This document shows, one piece after another, positions 5,297 through 12,529 of a stretch of 15,885 bases of DNA. The DNA comes from Bacillota bacterium (lineage in GTDB: Bacteria; Bacillota_C; Negativicutes; Sporomusales; Sporomusaceae). The translations under genes were made by a program, and so were the position numbers. Below the pieces are notes generated by a model, which saw nothing but the letters and a program-made list of their open reading frames with translations, was not told the DNA's origin and did not search any database. The DNA is taken from the NCBI GenBank assembly GCA_023441125.1, contig JAEZQV010000447.1, positions 1-15,885 on the forward strand. Direction: 5' to 3'. Each line of letters starts with the position of its first letter. Position 1 is the stretch's first letter.

Positions 5297-6998
5297 TGGT
5301 TATTTCCTTTCTGTCCGTTACAGGGACTTGCAGGCTGAGTGTTGTTCCGTTACGCGGCTTTGTCCGGATGCACAATTTTGCGCCGATTTCTGCTGCCCGT
5401 TCCTGCATAATTTTTAACCCAAAGCTGCTTTTTTTCGTTGCCGCCACCGCCGGGTCAAAACCGTTACCATCATCTTCCACGGTGATATCCACCCAGCCGT
5501 TGTTGATCCTGATTATGACTCTGACCTGCCGGGCGTTGGCGTGTTTTCGTATATTAGTCAGTGCTTCCTGAATAATTCGCAGCAGTTGTACCTCGGTGGT
5601 CGGCGCCAGCAGTCCGGGCGTAAATTCCTGACTGATAGTCAACGTGGCGGCGATTTCATAATTTTGTTTATACCACGCTAAATATTCTTCCAGTGATTGC
5701 CAGATGCCTTGCTCGTTGGTTGTCGTAAGCTGCAGGCCAGTTATGGACTCCCGGATATCAACATGCATGTCGCGCGTGACTCCGGCCAGTTTTTCCAGGA
5801 GGAGACTGGCTTGCTGCGGATTATTTTTTTCCAGCAGCGACCGGGCGGCCTCCACCTGTACATGAAAATAACTCCAAAGCTGGCCGTGACCATCGTGTAG
5901 TTCTCTTCCCAGACGTTCCCGTTCTGTCAGGATGGATAACGCTTTCTCAGCTTCCAGCATTTTCTTTTCATCTTGTTTTTGCCGGGTTATGTCTTTGAGG
6001 AGGATGGTTTTGCCGAGCAGATTGCCCTGCGGTGTTGTCAGCGGCAGGGTCCGGAACTGATAGAAACGGCATTCCGCGTTTAATTCGCGTTCCACCTCAC
6101 GTGTTTCCGGCCCGCTGCCGTCGCCGATTCCAGAGAGTGCCGGCCAGACGGCGGTTACTTCCTGAAAGGCATCGCCCACAGCTGCCGGCAGGCCGGTGAA
6201 TATGGTTTTGGCCGCCGGATTCATGTCCACGATATATCCTTTTTCGTCTACCACGACCAGGCCGTCGATCATGTCCTGGGTGACGGCGTCCTGCGCCAGC
6301 GGCAGAATGCTGTATACCCGCCAGCGGTAAAAAACCCAGGTTACGTAACAGGCCGACAGCAACTGCCCGATTATTTGCGGCGATACAACCTGAACCGCCA
6401 GGGTATAGCCCAGAATATTGCCGATGAAATTAAACAGTGGTGTCACAGAAAGGATGATGGCCTGCTGCCGCCGGAGACCTTTGGCGGAGTAGATCCAGCG
6501 GACCGACAAGCCAAGGCAGACCAGATTCAGGGTATAGCAAAAGGCCATATTCACCCAGGCCGCCGGTCCGAACGCGATGGTCAGCACTTGTCCGTCGAGG
6601 CCCATGGCTCCGTAATACCAGCCAAGCCGGTCGTCAAACCCGATAATCAGCGCCAGGGTAGCGGTTATTCCCCGGATAGCATAGCGCACCGTTGCGGCGA
6701 GTTTGCCTGTTGGCCGGCTGACCTCCCAGATAAACTCAAACCAGAAATAGATAAGCAGCAATGGCATCCATTCGGTAAACCTGGCCCAGAACAGCTTGGT
6801 CGGCAAGGCGGGGGCCATGCCTGAGAAAACCTTGGCTGCAATCCAGATGCCCTTGCATAGCTGGCAATACACCAGCAGCAAAGCGCCCGGTATTTTGCGG
6901 AACTGGAAGAGATAGACCGCCAAAGCCTCGAAAACAGCGGTAATACATAGATACAGTATGATATTATCAACAGGCGGAAAGGTAGTAACGGCTGACAT
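5277..6998 (-). CDS. 7TM-PAS sensor histidine kinase (NarX/DesK class)
   Basis: A 573-residue membrane sensor. Residues about 10-230 form a set of seven hydrophobic helices, like the 7TM N-terminal region of histidine kinases. A PAS-type domain follows (about 235-340; DGLVVVDEKGYIVDMNPAA). The HisKA_3 phospho-acceptor helix carries H368 in ERLGRELHDGHGQLWSY. The ATPase domain has an N-box with N482 (EALTNIRKHANA), G1 (VEDDGNGFD, 507-515) and G2 (FGLKIMQERA). All catalytic motifs are intact. The start ATG follows GGAGGAGAG at about 10-12 bases. It phosphorylates the overlapping NarL-type regulator. The ligand is unknown; 7TM plus PAS could sense a membrane-soluble or cytosolic small molecule. 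Confidence 0.96.
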   Translation of the reverse strand: MSAVTTFPPVDNIILYLCITAVFEALAVYLFQFRKIPGALLLVYCQLCKGIWIAAKVFSGMAPALPTKLFWARFTEWMPLLLIYFWFEFIWEVSRPTGKLAATVRYAIRGITATLALIIGFDDRLGWYYGAMGLDGQVLTIAFGPAAWVNMAFCYTLNLVCLGLSVRWIYSAKGLRRQQAIILSVTPLFNFIGNILGYTLAVQVVSPQIIGQLLSACYVTWVFYRWRVYSILPLAQDAVTQDMIDGLVVVDEKGYIVDMNPAAKTIFTGLPAAVGDAFQEVTAVWPALSGIGDGSGPETREVERELNAECRFYQFRTLPLTTPQGNLLGKTILLKDITRQKQDEKKMLEAEKALSILTERERLGRELHDGHGQLWSYFHVQVEAARSLLEKNNPQQASLLLEKLAGVTRDMHVDIRESITGLQLTTTNEQGIWQSLEEYLAWYKQNYEIAATLTISQEFTPGLLAPTTEVQLLRIIQEALTNIRKHANARQVRVIIRINNGWVDITVEDDGNGFDPAVAATKKSSFGLKIMQERAAEIGAKLCIRTKPRNGTTLSLQVPVTDRKEITNESIVS

Positions 6999-7080
6999 AA
7001 GGCAATTCTCTCCTCCAAATCTACTGAATAACTTGTGGCCGCAAAAATCACATTATTTATTATGGTAGATCTTTCGATAA

Positions 7081-7168
7081 AAAGGAAAAATAATCCTTTA
7101 AAAATAGGGGCTGTCCGTTTTCTTTGCCGAAAGTTTTTATGTTAAAATCTAATTAAGCTCACTTAATT
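7081..7168. promoter_or_regulatory. Inverted repeats between the kinase and MocR genes
   Basis: The divergent intergenic region (6999-7224) holds two short dyads: AAAGGA at 7081-7086 with TCCTTT at 7094-7099, and AATTAAG at 7151-7157 with CTTAATT at 7162-7168 around CTCA. The second is perfect and close to the MocR start, a reasonable operator candidate. I see no convincing -35/-10 pair. Function is inferred from position only. Confidence 0.35.
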
Positions 7169-7224
7169 TATAAGTTGTCTATTATCTTACAAATCTTGGA
7201 CAAGTTTAGAGAGGATACGCCAAA

Positions 7225-8673
7225 ATGAGTCAGGATTTTTTTGCGCTCACCGCCATTGCATTGCAGAAAAAAGGACATAAAGCGCTATATCTTCAGCTCT
7301 ACGATCATTTGCAGGAGTTGATAATAACCAATAAAATAAGTTATGGTTATTTGCTGCCGCCGGTACGCAAGCTGGCTGCTGTTTTAAACGTTAACCCCGG
7401 CACAGTCGTGAGTGCCTATCGGCTCTTGGAAAAGAATGGTTATATTTTTTCCCGGGCCGGCAGCGGCAGTTATGTGGCCCAAATAACTGCCGGCGGAGAT
7501 GATGGCTATCTGCCCGCTGCAGACATTGCTGAGGTCGAGCCTTTCACCGCAACGCTGAGCATGTTACCGGCTGATTGCATTGATTTTTCCACGGTCATGA
7601 CGCCGCCGGACTTGCTGCCGATTGACGACTTTAAAAACATTTTGATCGAAGTATTGGATCGGGATAAGGGCAATGCCTTCAGCTATCAGGACAGTCAGGG
7701 ATTCAAGCCTTTGCGGGAGGCTGTCGCGGCCTATCTGAAAGAACAGGGAATTAAGGCCCAGGCTGATAATGTTCAGATTATTTCCGGCGCCCAGCAAGGC
7801 ATTGATATTGCTGCCAAGGCCATGCTAAACTATGGGGATTATGTATTTACCGAAAATCCGACTTATCCGGGCGCCATCGCCGCCTTCCGCTCCCGCGGCG
7901 CTAAAATTGTGGAAATCAGCATGCAGGAAGACGGGATTGACATCCAGGATTTAGAAGCCAAAATCCGTTCTTTTCGGCCTAAGCTGATCTACATAATGGC
8001 CAATATCCAAAACCCTACCGGCTACTCTTATTCCCTGGCCAAAAGAAATCGGGTGCTGGGCCTGGCCCGGCGGTACAATGCCGTGCTGCTGGAAGATGAT
8101 TATATCAGTGAGCTGGACAGCGCGGATGTACCGCTGGCGCCGTTAAAGGCGCTGGATCGGGACCAACGGGTCATTTACCTGAAAAGCTTCTCGAAAATTT
8201 TTATGCCCGGCCTGCGCCTAGCCTTTCTGCTAATGCCGCCGTCCATGGTAGGCAAGATTCTGGCGGTTAAGCATAATTCCGATATTTCCACTTCCGGGCT
8301 GACTCAGCGGGCGTTTGATTTGTATCTGCGCAAAGGAATCTGGCAAAAGCATATTGCCGCCGTCCGGCGTATTTACCGCGAGCGTTTTCAGACGACAATG
8401 GGCGCCATTGAGCAGTTTCTGCCGCCGTCAGTCGTCTGCCACCGCCCTCAGGGCGGTTTAACCTGCTGGCTGGCGCTGCCGGAAGGAATATCGGCACAAA
8501 AAGTTGTTCTGGCAGCCGAACAGCGGGGGGTAATCCTCACGCCCGGCACCGCTTTTTTTCCCCGGCAGGCGCCCGACCGGTTTATCCGGCTGAGTTTTGC
8601 GGTGGCCTGCGCCGAGGAGATTTTACACGGAGTTAGAATCCTGGGGGAGGTCATCGCCGCTGAGTTGGCGTAA
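7225..8673 (+). CDS. MocR/PdxR-type GntR regulator with aminotransferase domain
   Basis: A 482-residue fusion of a GntR winged helix (about 18-88; LYLQLYDHLQELIITNKISY, then PPVRKLAAVLNVNPGTVVSA) and a fold-type I aminotransferase domain (about 115-478). The PLP site is intact: K324 in SFSKIFMPGLRLA, N263 in QNPTGY, the DDY at 291-293, and R455 in RFIRLSF. MocR proteins use the domain to sense PLP or an amino compound and regulate nearby genes, often as an activator of a divergent gene. Here the divergent gene is the 7TM kinase, with 226 bases between them. AGAGAGG precedes ATG by about 10 bases. No PLP-synthesis gene is adjacent, so calling it PdxR would be a guess. Confidence 0.95.
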   Translation: MSQDFFALTAIALQKKGHKALYLQLYDHLQELIITNKISYGYLLPPVRKLAAVLNVNPGTVVSAYRLLEKNGYIFSRAGSGSYVAQITAGGDDGYLPAADIAEVEPFTATLSMLPADCIDFSTVMTPPDLLPIDDFKNILIEVLDRDKGNAFSYQDSQGFKPLREAVAAYLKEQGIKAQADNVQIISGAQQGIDIAAKAMLNYGDYVFTENPTYPGAIAAFRSRGAKIVEISMQEDGIDIQDLEAKIRSFRPKLIYIMANIQNPTGYSYSLAKRNRVLGLARRYNAVLLEDDYISELDSADVPLAPLKALDRDQRVIYLKSFSKIFMPGLRLAFLLMPPSMVGKILAVKHNSDISTSGLTQRAFDLYLRKGIWQKHIAAVRRIYRERFQTTMGAIEQFLPPSVVCHRPQGGLTCWLALPEGISAQKVVLAAEQRGVILTPGTAFFPRQAPDRFIRLSFAVACAEEILHGVRILGEVIAAELA

Positions 8674-8750
8674 AGGGCAGGAGATTGCTGGAAACCCGTA
8701 CGGGGAAGATATTATAATCGTTGTAAGCGAATAAAGACAGGGGGAATAGC

Positions 8751-10010
8751 ATGCGCAAGCCAAAGACAATAGTACCGGTTTTATTGCTGCTTATTATTTT
8801 ATTATTGGGAACCTCAGCACCGCTGTTTTCCGCCAATATTATGGATGCTGCCGCCACGCCGGATCATATCACCCTGACCTGGTCGGGTGACCCCGCAGTG
8901 ACCCAGACCATCACCTGGCGTACCGGGGCCGCTACGGTCAACGGCCAGGTGCAGTATGCCGAGGCGGCGTATTCACCGCAATTTCCCCAGTCGGCTGTCA
9001 CCGTGACTGCCGGTGTGGAAGGGCTTAGCACCAACCTCGGGGAAGCGGCGACGCATTCGGTTGTGCTGACCGGCCTCAAACCAGGCACGCGCTATATCTA
9101 CCGGGTTGGCACCCCGGAAGGCTGGAGCCCGCCGTACTATTTCACCACGGCCCCGGCTGCGCCCCGGCCTTTTAAGTTTCTGGTGTTCGGCGACTCGCAG
9201 AGCATCAACTATAATGTATGGGGGACGACGGCGCGTAATGCCTGGCAGGCTAACCCGGATGCCGTCTTCTTTACCAATGTCGGCGACCTGGTGGATGTCG
9301 GCCAGGATTATGCTCAGTGGCAAGGGTGGTTTAGCGGCGCTCAGGGACTGCTGGCGAGCATTCCGGCCATGCCGGTCACCGGCAATCACGAATGCTATAC
9401 GCCGGCCCGGTCCCTGTCCAGGCCGGTATTGTTTACAGCCCAGCTTAAACTGCCGCCAAACGGTCCGGAAGAGCTACAGGGACAGGTATATTCCTTTAAT
9501 TATGGGGATGTGCATTTGGTCATGCTGGACAGCCAGGAAAGCGAGCAGGGCCGGTTTATACCGGCTATGCTGCAGGTACAACAAGAATGGCTGGAAAGAG
9601 ATCTGCAGGCTACCAATAAGAAATGGCAGCTGGTCTTTCTCCACCGGCCGTTATACAACAATAAGCCCGGCGAGGGGGACAGTAATATCCGCCGGGCCTT
9701 TGCCGGGATTTTTGACAAGTACCATGTGGACGTGGTTTTCTCCGGCCATGATCATGCCTATTCCCGCACCTATCCGCTTTTTGGCGGCATGAGGGCGGAC
9801 AGTCCGGCTCAGGGTACGGTCTATGTGACTTCCGGCCGCAGCGGCACCAAAACCTATCCGGACGTCATCGCCAAAGAATGGCATGAATTTTTCTATAACC
9901 CGGCCGATGAACCCAATTATCTTACCGTAGAGGTCGCCGGCAACTCACTGAAGGTCAAAGCCTTTAAACAAAGCGGCGTTTTGATCGATACCTGGGAAAT
10001 CAATAAATAA
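8751..10010 (+). CDS. Exported purple-acid-phosphatase-like metallophosphoesterase
   Basis: A 419-residue calcineurin-like phosphoesterase. Residues 1-28 are a signal peptide (KPK, then a Leu/Ile core, then SAPLFSA). A fibronectin-like purple acid phosphatase N-domain follows (about 36-133), then the metal domain (142-340) with D148 in FGDSQ, D179 in GDLVDVG, N212/H213 in GNHE, H298 in FLHRPLY and H333/H335 in SGHDHAYSRTYP. All dinuclear-metal ligands are present, so it is probably an active phosphomonoesterase or diesterase outside the membrane; the substrate is unknown. GGGGGAATAGC precedes the ATG, and a TATAAT at 8713-8718 lies upstream without a good -35. It ends at a strong terminator and looks monocistronic. 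Confidence 0.94.
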   Translation: MRKPKTIVPVLLLLIILLLGTSAPLFSANIMDAAATPDHITLTWSGDPAVTQTITWRTGAATVNGQVQYAEAAYSPQFPQSAVTVTAGVEGLSTNLGEAATHSVVLTGLKPGTRYIYRVGTPEGWSPPYYFTTAPAAPRPFKFLVFGDSQSINYNVWGTTARNAWQANPDAVFFTNVGDLVDVGQDYAQWQGWFSGAQGLLASIPAMPVTGNHECYTPARSLSRPVLFTAQLKLPPNGPEELQGQVYSFNYGDVHLVMLDSQESEQGRFIPAMLQVQQEWLERDLQATNKKWQLVFLHRPLYNNKPGEGDSNIRRAFAGIFDKYHVDVVFSGHDHAYSRTYPLFGGMRADSPAQGTVYVTSGRSGTKTYPDVIAKEWHEFFYNPADEPNYLTVEVAGNSLKVKAFKQSGVLIDTWEINK

Positions 10011-10017
10011 AAAAGTA

Positions 10018-10060
10018 AAGGACCGAAAACGGCAGTTAGCCGTTTTCCGGTCCTTGTTTG
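10018..10060 (+). terminator. Strong intrinsic terminator after the phosphoesterase
   Basis: A long hairpin, AAGGACCGAAAACGGC at 10018-10033 with GCCGTTTTCCGGTCCTT at 10039-10055, pairs over 16 bp with one bulged G around the loop AGTTA. It is followed by GTTTGT, a weak T tract. It begins 8 bases after the phosphoesterase stop. Confidence 0.85.
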
Positions 10061-10102
10061 TAATGACAAAAAGTATAATTTCTTTTAGCCTACGGCCAAT
10101 AC

Positions 10103-10138
10103 CGGCTTACGCTTTCGCCAAAGGCTTGGCGCAAGCCG
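10103..10138. repeat. Nested hairpin downstream of the CarD gene
   Basis: An inner perfect stem, CGCCAA (10116-10121) with TTGGCG (10126-10131) around AGGC, is nested in an outer stem, CGGCTT (10103-10108) with AAGCCG (10133-10138). It lies 12 bases beyond the stop of the leftward CarD gene and may serve as a transcript 3' end, but no T run follows on either strand. It could equally be a REP-like element. Confidence 0.4.
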
Positions 10139-10149
10139 TGTTCTGTACC

Positions 10150-10632
10150 TTAGTCGGCGTTAAACATTCTATCCAGCAAATGAGAGGCCTGGTCATGCGG
10201 GATATCTTTCACCAGTACAACTTCGCTGATAAGAATCTGGCGGACATTGTCCAGCATATTTTTATCAGCCATACCCAGTTTGCGTTTGGTTTTGATTCTG
10301 AGCAAGTCGCGTATGACCTCAAGCTCTTCGCAGATGTCACCGCTTTTCACTTTGGTTAGATTCATTCGCTGCCGCTGGCTATCGTTCATTGATGTATCTG
10401 TTTCGCCGTCGTGAAAAGTACTCAGCACCGCATCCAGCTTGTCAGGGTCTACGATGGGGCGCATCCCCAGCTTCTCCGTCTTATCAAAGGGGAGCATTAC
10501 CTGCATGTTTCTGTGAGGTATGTTCACAACATAGTATAGTTGTGTTTGTCCAAAGATCTCTTTTTCTTCGATCTTTTCAATAATACCGCCACCATGCATA
10601 GGATAGAAAATCTTATCACCGATTTGAAACAT
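10150..10632 (-). CDS. CarD/CdnL-family RNA polymerase-binding regulator
   Basis: A 160-residue protein. Residues 1-60 are the RNA polymerase-interacting Tudor-like domain shared with the transcription-repair coupling factor (FQIGDKIFYPMHGGGIIEKI and YYVVNIPHRNMQVMLP). The helical C-terminal domain (about 95-155; KSGDICEELEVIRDLLRIK, then KKLGM-like and RQILISEV) would contact promoter DNA and stabilise open complexes. Length and layout fit full-length CarD proteins. I start at ATG 10632, 6 bases after AGGGGGTG, rather than the upstream in-frame codon, because MFQIGDK is the family's normal N-terminus. It is transcribed alone from a near-consensus promoter, as expected for a housekeeping regulator. 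Confidence 0.95.
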   Translation of the reverse strand: MFQIGDKIFYPMHGGGIIEKIEEKEIFGQTQLYYVVNIPHRNMQVMLPFDKTEKLGMRPIVDPDKLDAVLSTFHDGETDTSMNDSQRQRMNLTKVKSGDICEELEVIRDLLRIKTKRKLGMADKNMLDNVRQILISEVVLVKDIPHDQASHLLDRMFNAD

Positions 10633-10662
10633 GAAGTCACCCCCTAGTTTCCGATACAATTA

Positions 10663-10691
10663 AGTATACCACAATTATCAATAAATATCAA
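10663..10691 (-). promoter_or_regulatory. Near-consensus sigma-A promoter for the CarD gene
   Basis: On the minus strand, TTGATA (10686-10691) and TATACT (10663-10668) are separated by exactly 17 bases, one mismatch each from consensus. Transcription would start near 10656, about 24 bases before the CarD start codon. A second TTGATA overlaps the spacer region but is too close to be used with this -10. Confidence 0.8.
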
Positions 10692-10796
10692 CTGAATTAC
10701 TTATTATATCACCGGGACTAGGGACAGTCAATATATTATGAATAATTTTACTATCGAAATCCGCAAGAAAATAAGCGATGCCGCCAAGGGTTATGT

Positions 10797-11684
10797 TCAG
10801 CAGAAGGCAGTGCGCAGTTGTGATTTGGTAATAAAGTTGATAAAGGCTTTGGTGGCATTGGAAAGATAGCGGTTCCGGTTCCAGGCCAGCACGATTTCAA
10901 AATAGATAGGATCAGCCAGCGGGCGGCTCTGGATGCTTGGATGCCGTTTGGTAATGGCGTCAAAGAGAAAGGCAATGCCTACTCTCTGTTCGATCAGCCC
11001 GATAATGGTCTCAATCTGGCTGGAAGAGAACACAATATTGGGAGTAAACTGGAGTTTTTCGCATTCTGACATAATAATTTGCCGGATATAGGTATCTTCT
11101 TTCAGGAGAATAAAGGGCTGGGTTTTAAGTTCGCTAAAAGGGATAGCGGGAAGTTTCCCCAGCGGATGCTCAGCGTGCAGGCACACCCGTATTTGTCCGG
11201 AGGCGATGGGTAAGAGTTCCAAGGTCGGTGAAGTTGTCGACTTGGTAATGATGCCGATATCCAGTTTACCCTGTTCAATGAGCTTCTGAATGGTGAGGGA
11301 ACCGCCTTCAATGGCGCTGAGTTCCAATAGCGGGTACTGCTGACGGAACTGGGCAAACATATGGGGAAAGAGAAAAGCGCCAACCATCGGCGGAATGCCA
11401 ATTTTGGTGGACCCTTTTTGCAGCAGGCGTAAGTCCCGCATTTCGGTAACCGAATCGTGGATGCGGGTAAGGATTTCATTTACCCGCTGGAAAAAGACCA
11501 GGCCTTCGGCAGTCAGCGTAATTTGCCGCTGACTGCGGTCGAACAGCAATACGCCAAGTTCTTCTTCCAGTTTCTGAATAGCGATGGAGACGGAGGGCTG
11601 GGCTACGTTTAACTGCTCGGCTGCCTTGGAGATGCTTTTTAACCGGCTGGCCATCTGAAAGTACTCTAATTGTCGCAGATCCAT
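10797..11684 (-). CDS. LysR-family transcriptional regulator
   Basis: A 295-residue LysR protein. The winged HTH occupies residues 1-60 (LEYFQMASRLKSISKAAEQL, then AQPSVSIAIQKLEEELG), followed by a linker helix and a periplasmic-binding-protein-like effector domain (about 90-290; TKIGIPPMVGAF, GKLDIGIIT, GVGIAF-like GIAFLFDAI). Length is typical of the family. AAAGGAG lies 6-7 bases before the ATG. It is divergent from two small genes and, beyond a terminator, the methyltransferase operon. LysR regulators usually control the divergent unit and respond to a pathway compound, so a methyl donor or derivative is a reasonable but untested effector. Confidence 0.96.
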   Translation of the reverse strand: MDLRQLEYFQMASRLKSISKAAEQLNVAQPSVSIAIQKLEEELGVLLFDRSQRQITLTAEGLVFFQRVNEILTRIHDSVTEMRDLRLLQKGSTKIGIPPMVGAFLFPHMFAQFRQQYPLLELSAIEGGSLTIQKLIEQGKLDIGIITKSTTSPTLELLPIASGQIRVCLHAEHPLGKLPAIPFSELKTQPFILLKEDTYIRQIIMSECEKLQFTPNIVFSSSQIETIIGLIEQRVGIAFLFDAITKRHPSIQSRPLADPIYFEIVLAWNRNRYLSNATKAFINFITKSQLRTAFC

Positions 11685-11755
11685 ACAAAACTCCTTTGTA
11701 TAGTATATATATATATTGAAATAGAAAATTGATATTTTTAATTAATATATAATAA

Positions 11756-11797
11756 GACTATAATATAGTCAAGCGAAGGGTTATTTTAAACTATAGT
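11756..11797. promoter_or_regulatory. LysR-type dyad in the divergent promoter region
   Basis: GACTATAATATAGTC at 11756-11770 is a perfect 15-base palindrome, in keeping with the short interrupted dyads bound by LysR proteins. A related ACTATAGT palindrome lies at 11790-11797, and TATAGT recurs at 11699-11704 near the LysR start. The dyad contains TATAAT at 11759-11764, so a bound protein would sit on a potential -10 for the rightward genes. Binding by the adjacent LysR product is inferred. The surrounding DNA is very AT-rich, which raises the chance of accidental palindromes. Confidence 0.55.
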
Positions 11798-11817
11798 AAA
11801 AAACAGGAGGCACAAGT

Positions 11818-12072
11818 ATGGAAAGGCAAGGCATGGCAATTAGCGCTTATATGGAAACAAAAAATAATGCAGAACAGTTGACGGGCATTATTGGCAGAAA
11901 ACACCGGCTGGCAATGGCGCGGGCTGCGGAATTGCTGCAGGCTGACCAGCAGACACACAGCATTTATGACAGCCTTAACTGCGGCAAGCTGTCCCGGCTG
12001 GCCTGCTACCTGAAAAACGGAGCGGTGTATACATTGGCATATTATACTTATGTGCAATGCATGGTAAACTAG
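11818..12072 (+). CDS. Hypothetical 84-residue protein, NCGKL motif
   Basis: ATG follows AGGAGG at 7 bases, so expression looks real. The N-terminal half is helical and charged (AEQLTGIIGRKHRLAMARAA). The middle has YDSLNCGKLSRLACYLKNGA and the end is rich in Tyr (YTLAYYTYVQCMVN). Three cysteines are present; there is no signal peptide. I recognise no family. It is the first gene transcribed away from the LysR regulator and is followed 40 bases later by a second small gene carrying the same NCGKL motif; both end at one terminator. Proposed functions such as metal binding or a regulatory partner would be guesses. Confidence 0.7.
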   Translation: MERQGMAISAYMETKNNAEQLTGIIGRKHRLAMARAAELLQADQQTHSIYDSLNCGKLSRLACYLKNGAVYTLAYYTYVQCMVN

Positions 12073-12112
12073 CCCAGACCCGCCGGCTGCCCGGACGAAA
12101 GGAGCACAGCGC

Positions 12113-12265
12113 ATGCAAAAACAAACCATCAGCGTCAAATTGATATTGGACAAGATGCAAGATGACACCAATTGCGGCAAACTTAAAAAACTAATCCTTA
12201 CACGCTATTCGATACTGGGAGGCTACCGGTGTGAGATTCTTGACTGGGATGAAATCTATATTTAG
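12113..12265 (+). CDS. Hypothetical 50-residue protein, NCGKL motif
   Basis: This small gene has its own strong ribosome site: AAAGGAG, 8 bases before ATG 12113. The product starts MQKQTISVKLILDKMQDD, carries TNCGKLKKLILTRYSILGG and ends YRCEILDWDEIYI. It has two cysteines, no signal peptide and no membrane segment. NCGKLxxL is shared with the preceding 84-residue protein, suggesting a duplicated element or common partner. An intrinsic terminator begins 8 bases after the stop. No family is recognised. The ribosome site, good coding character and operon position argue that it is real. Confidence 0.6.
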   Translation: MQKQTISVKLILDKMQDDTNCGKLKKLILTRYSILGGYRCEILDWDEIYI

Positions 12266-12272
12266 TGACCAA

Positions 12273-12310
12273 GCCTGAAACGGGTAATAGACCGGTTCAG
12301 GCATTTTTTT
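12273..12310 (+). terminator. Intrinsic terminator after the small-protein pair
   Basis: GCCTGAAACGGG (12273-12284) pairs with ACCGGTTCAGGC (12291-12302) with one mismatched position, around a short loop, and runs into ATTTTTTT. It separates the two small genes from the methyltransferase operon, which therefore probably has its own promoter between 12311 and 12529. Because it sits so close to a short ORF, regulated read-through is conceivable but not shown. Confidence 0.85.
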
Positions 12311-12529
12311 ACTATTTTCCTGACGGGGATATTCGATCGGGCAGGGTTTTTAGCCAGAAGAATGGAATAAGAAAAAAATATTTATAATAGTAAGATAAGT
12401 CTGAAGGATTTTGCAAAAGGATGTAGAATACAACTTGTGTAGACAAGTACGCAAGTATTCAAGATCAAAAACCGGGCGCAATAAAAAACAGCTTAGCTTT
12501 AAAAAATAAAACGAAAAGAGGGAAAGCAA
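12311..12529 (+). promoter_or_regulatory. Upstream region of the methyltransferase operon
   Basis: This 219-base gap must hold the operon promoter if the preceding terminator is efficient. A perfect TATAAT lies at 12383-12388, but the sequence 17 bases upstream is a poor -35, which would suit an activator-dependent promoter. Near 12430-12460 is a cluster of CAAGT/ACTTG half-sites, including ACTTG and CAAGT around TGTAGA, and CAAGTA twice. I see no sigma-54 element and no recognisable riboswitch. Confidence 0.4.

Noticed and set aside
3361..12072. ATGCATGGTAAA shared near 3368 and near 12058
   Set aside because: A 12-base match with no further similarity around it; probably chance.
12360..12388. 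A complete sigma-A promoter at the TATAAT before the methyltransferase gene
   Set aside because: The -10 is perfect but no acceptable -35 exists at 16-18 bases, so only a tentative region is listed.
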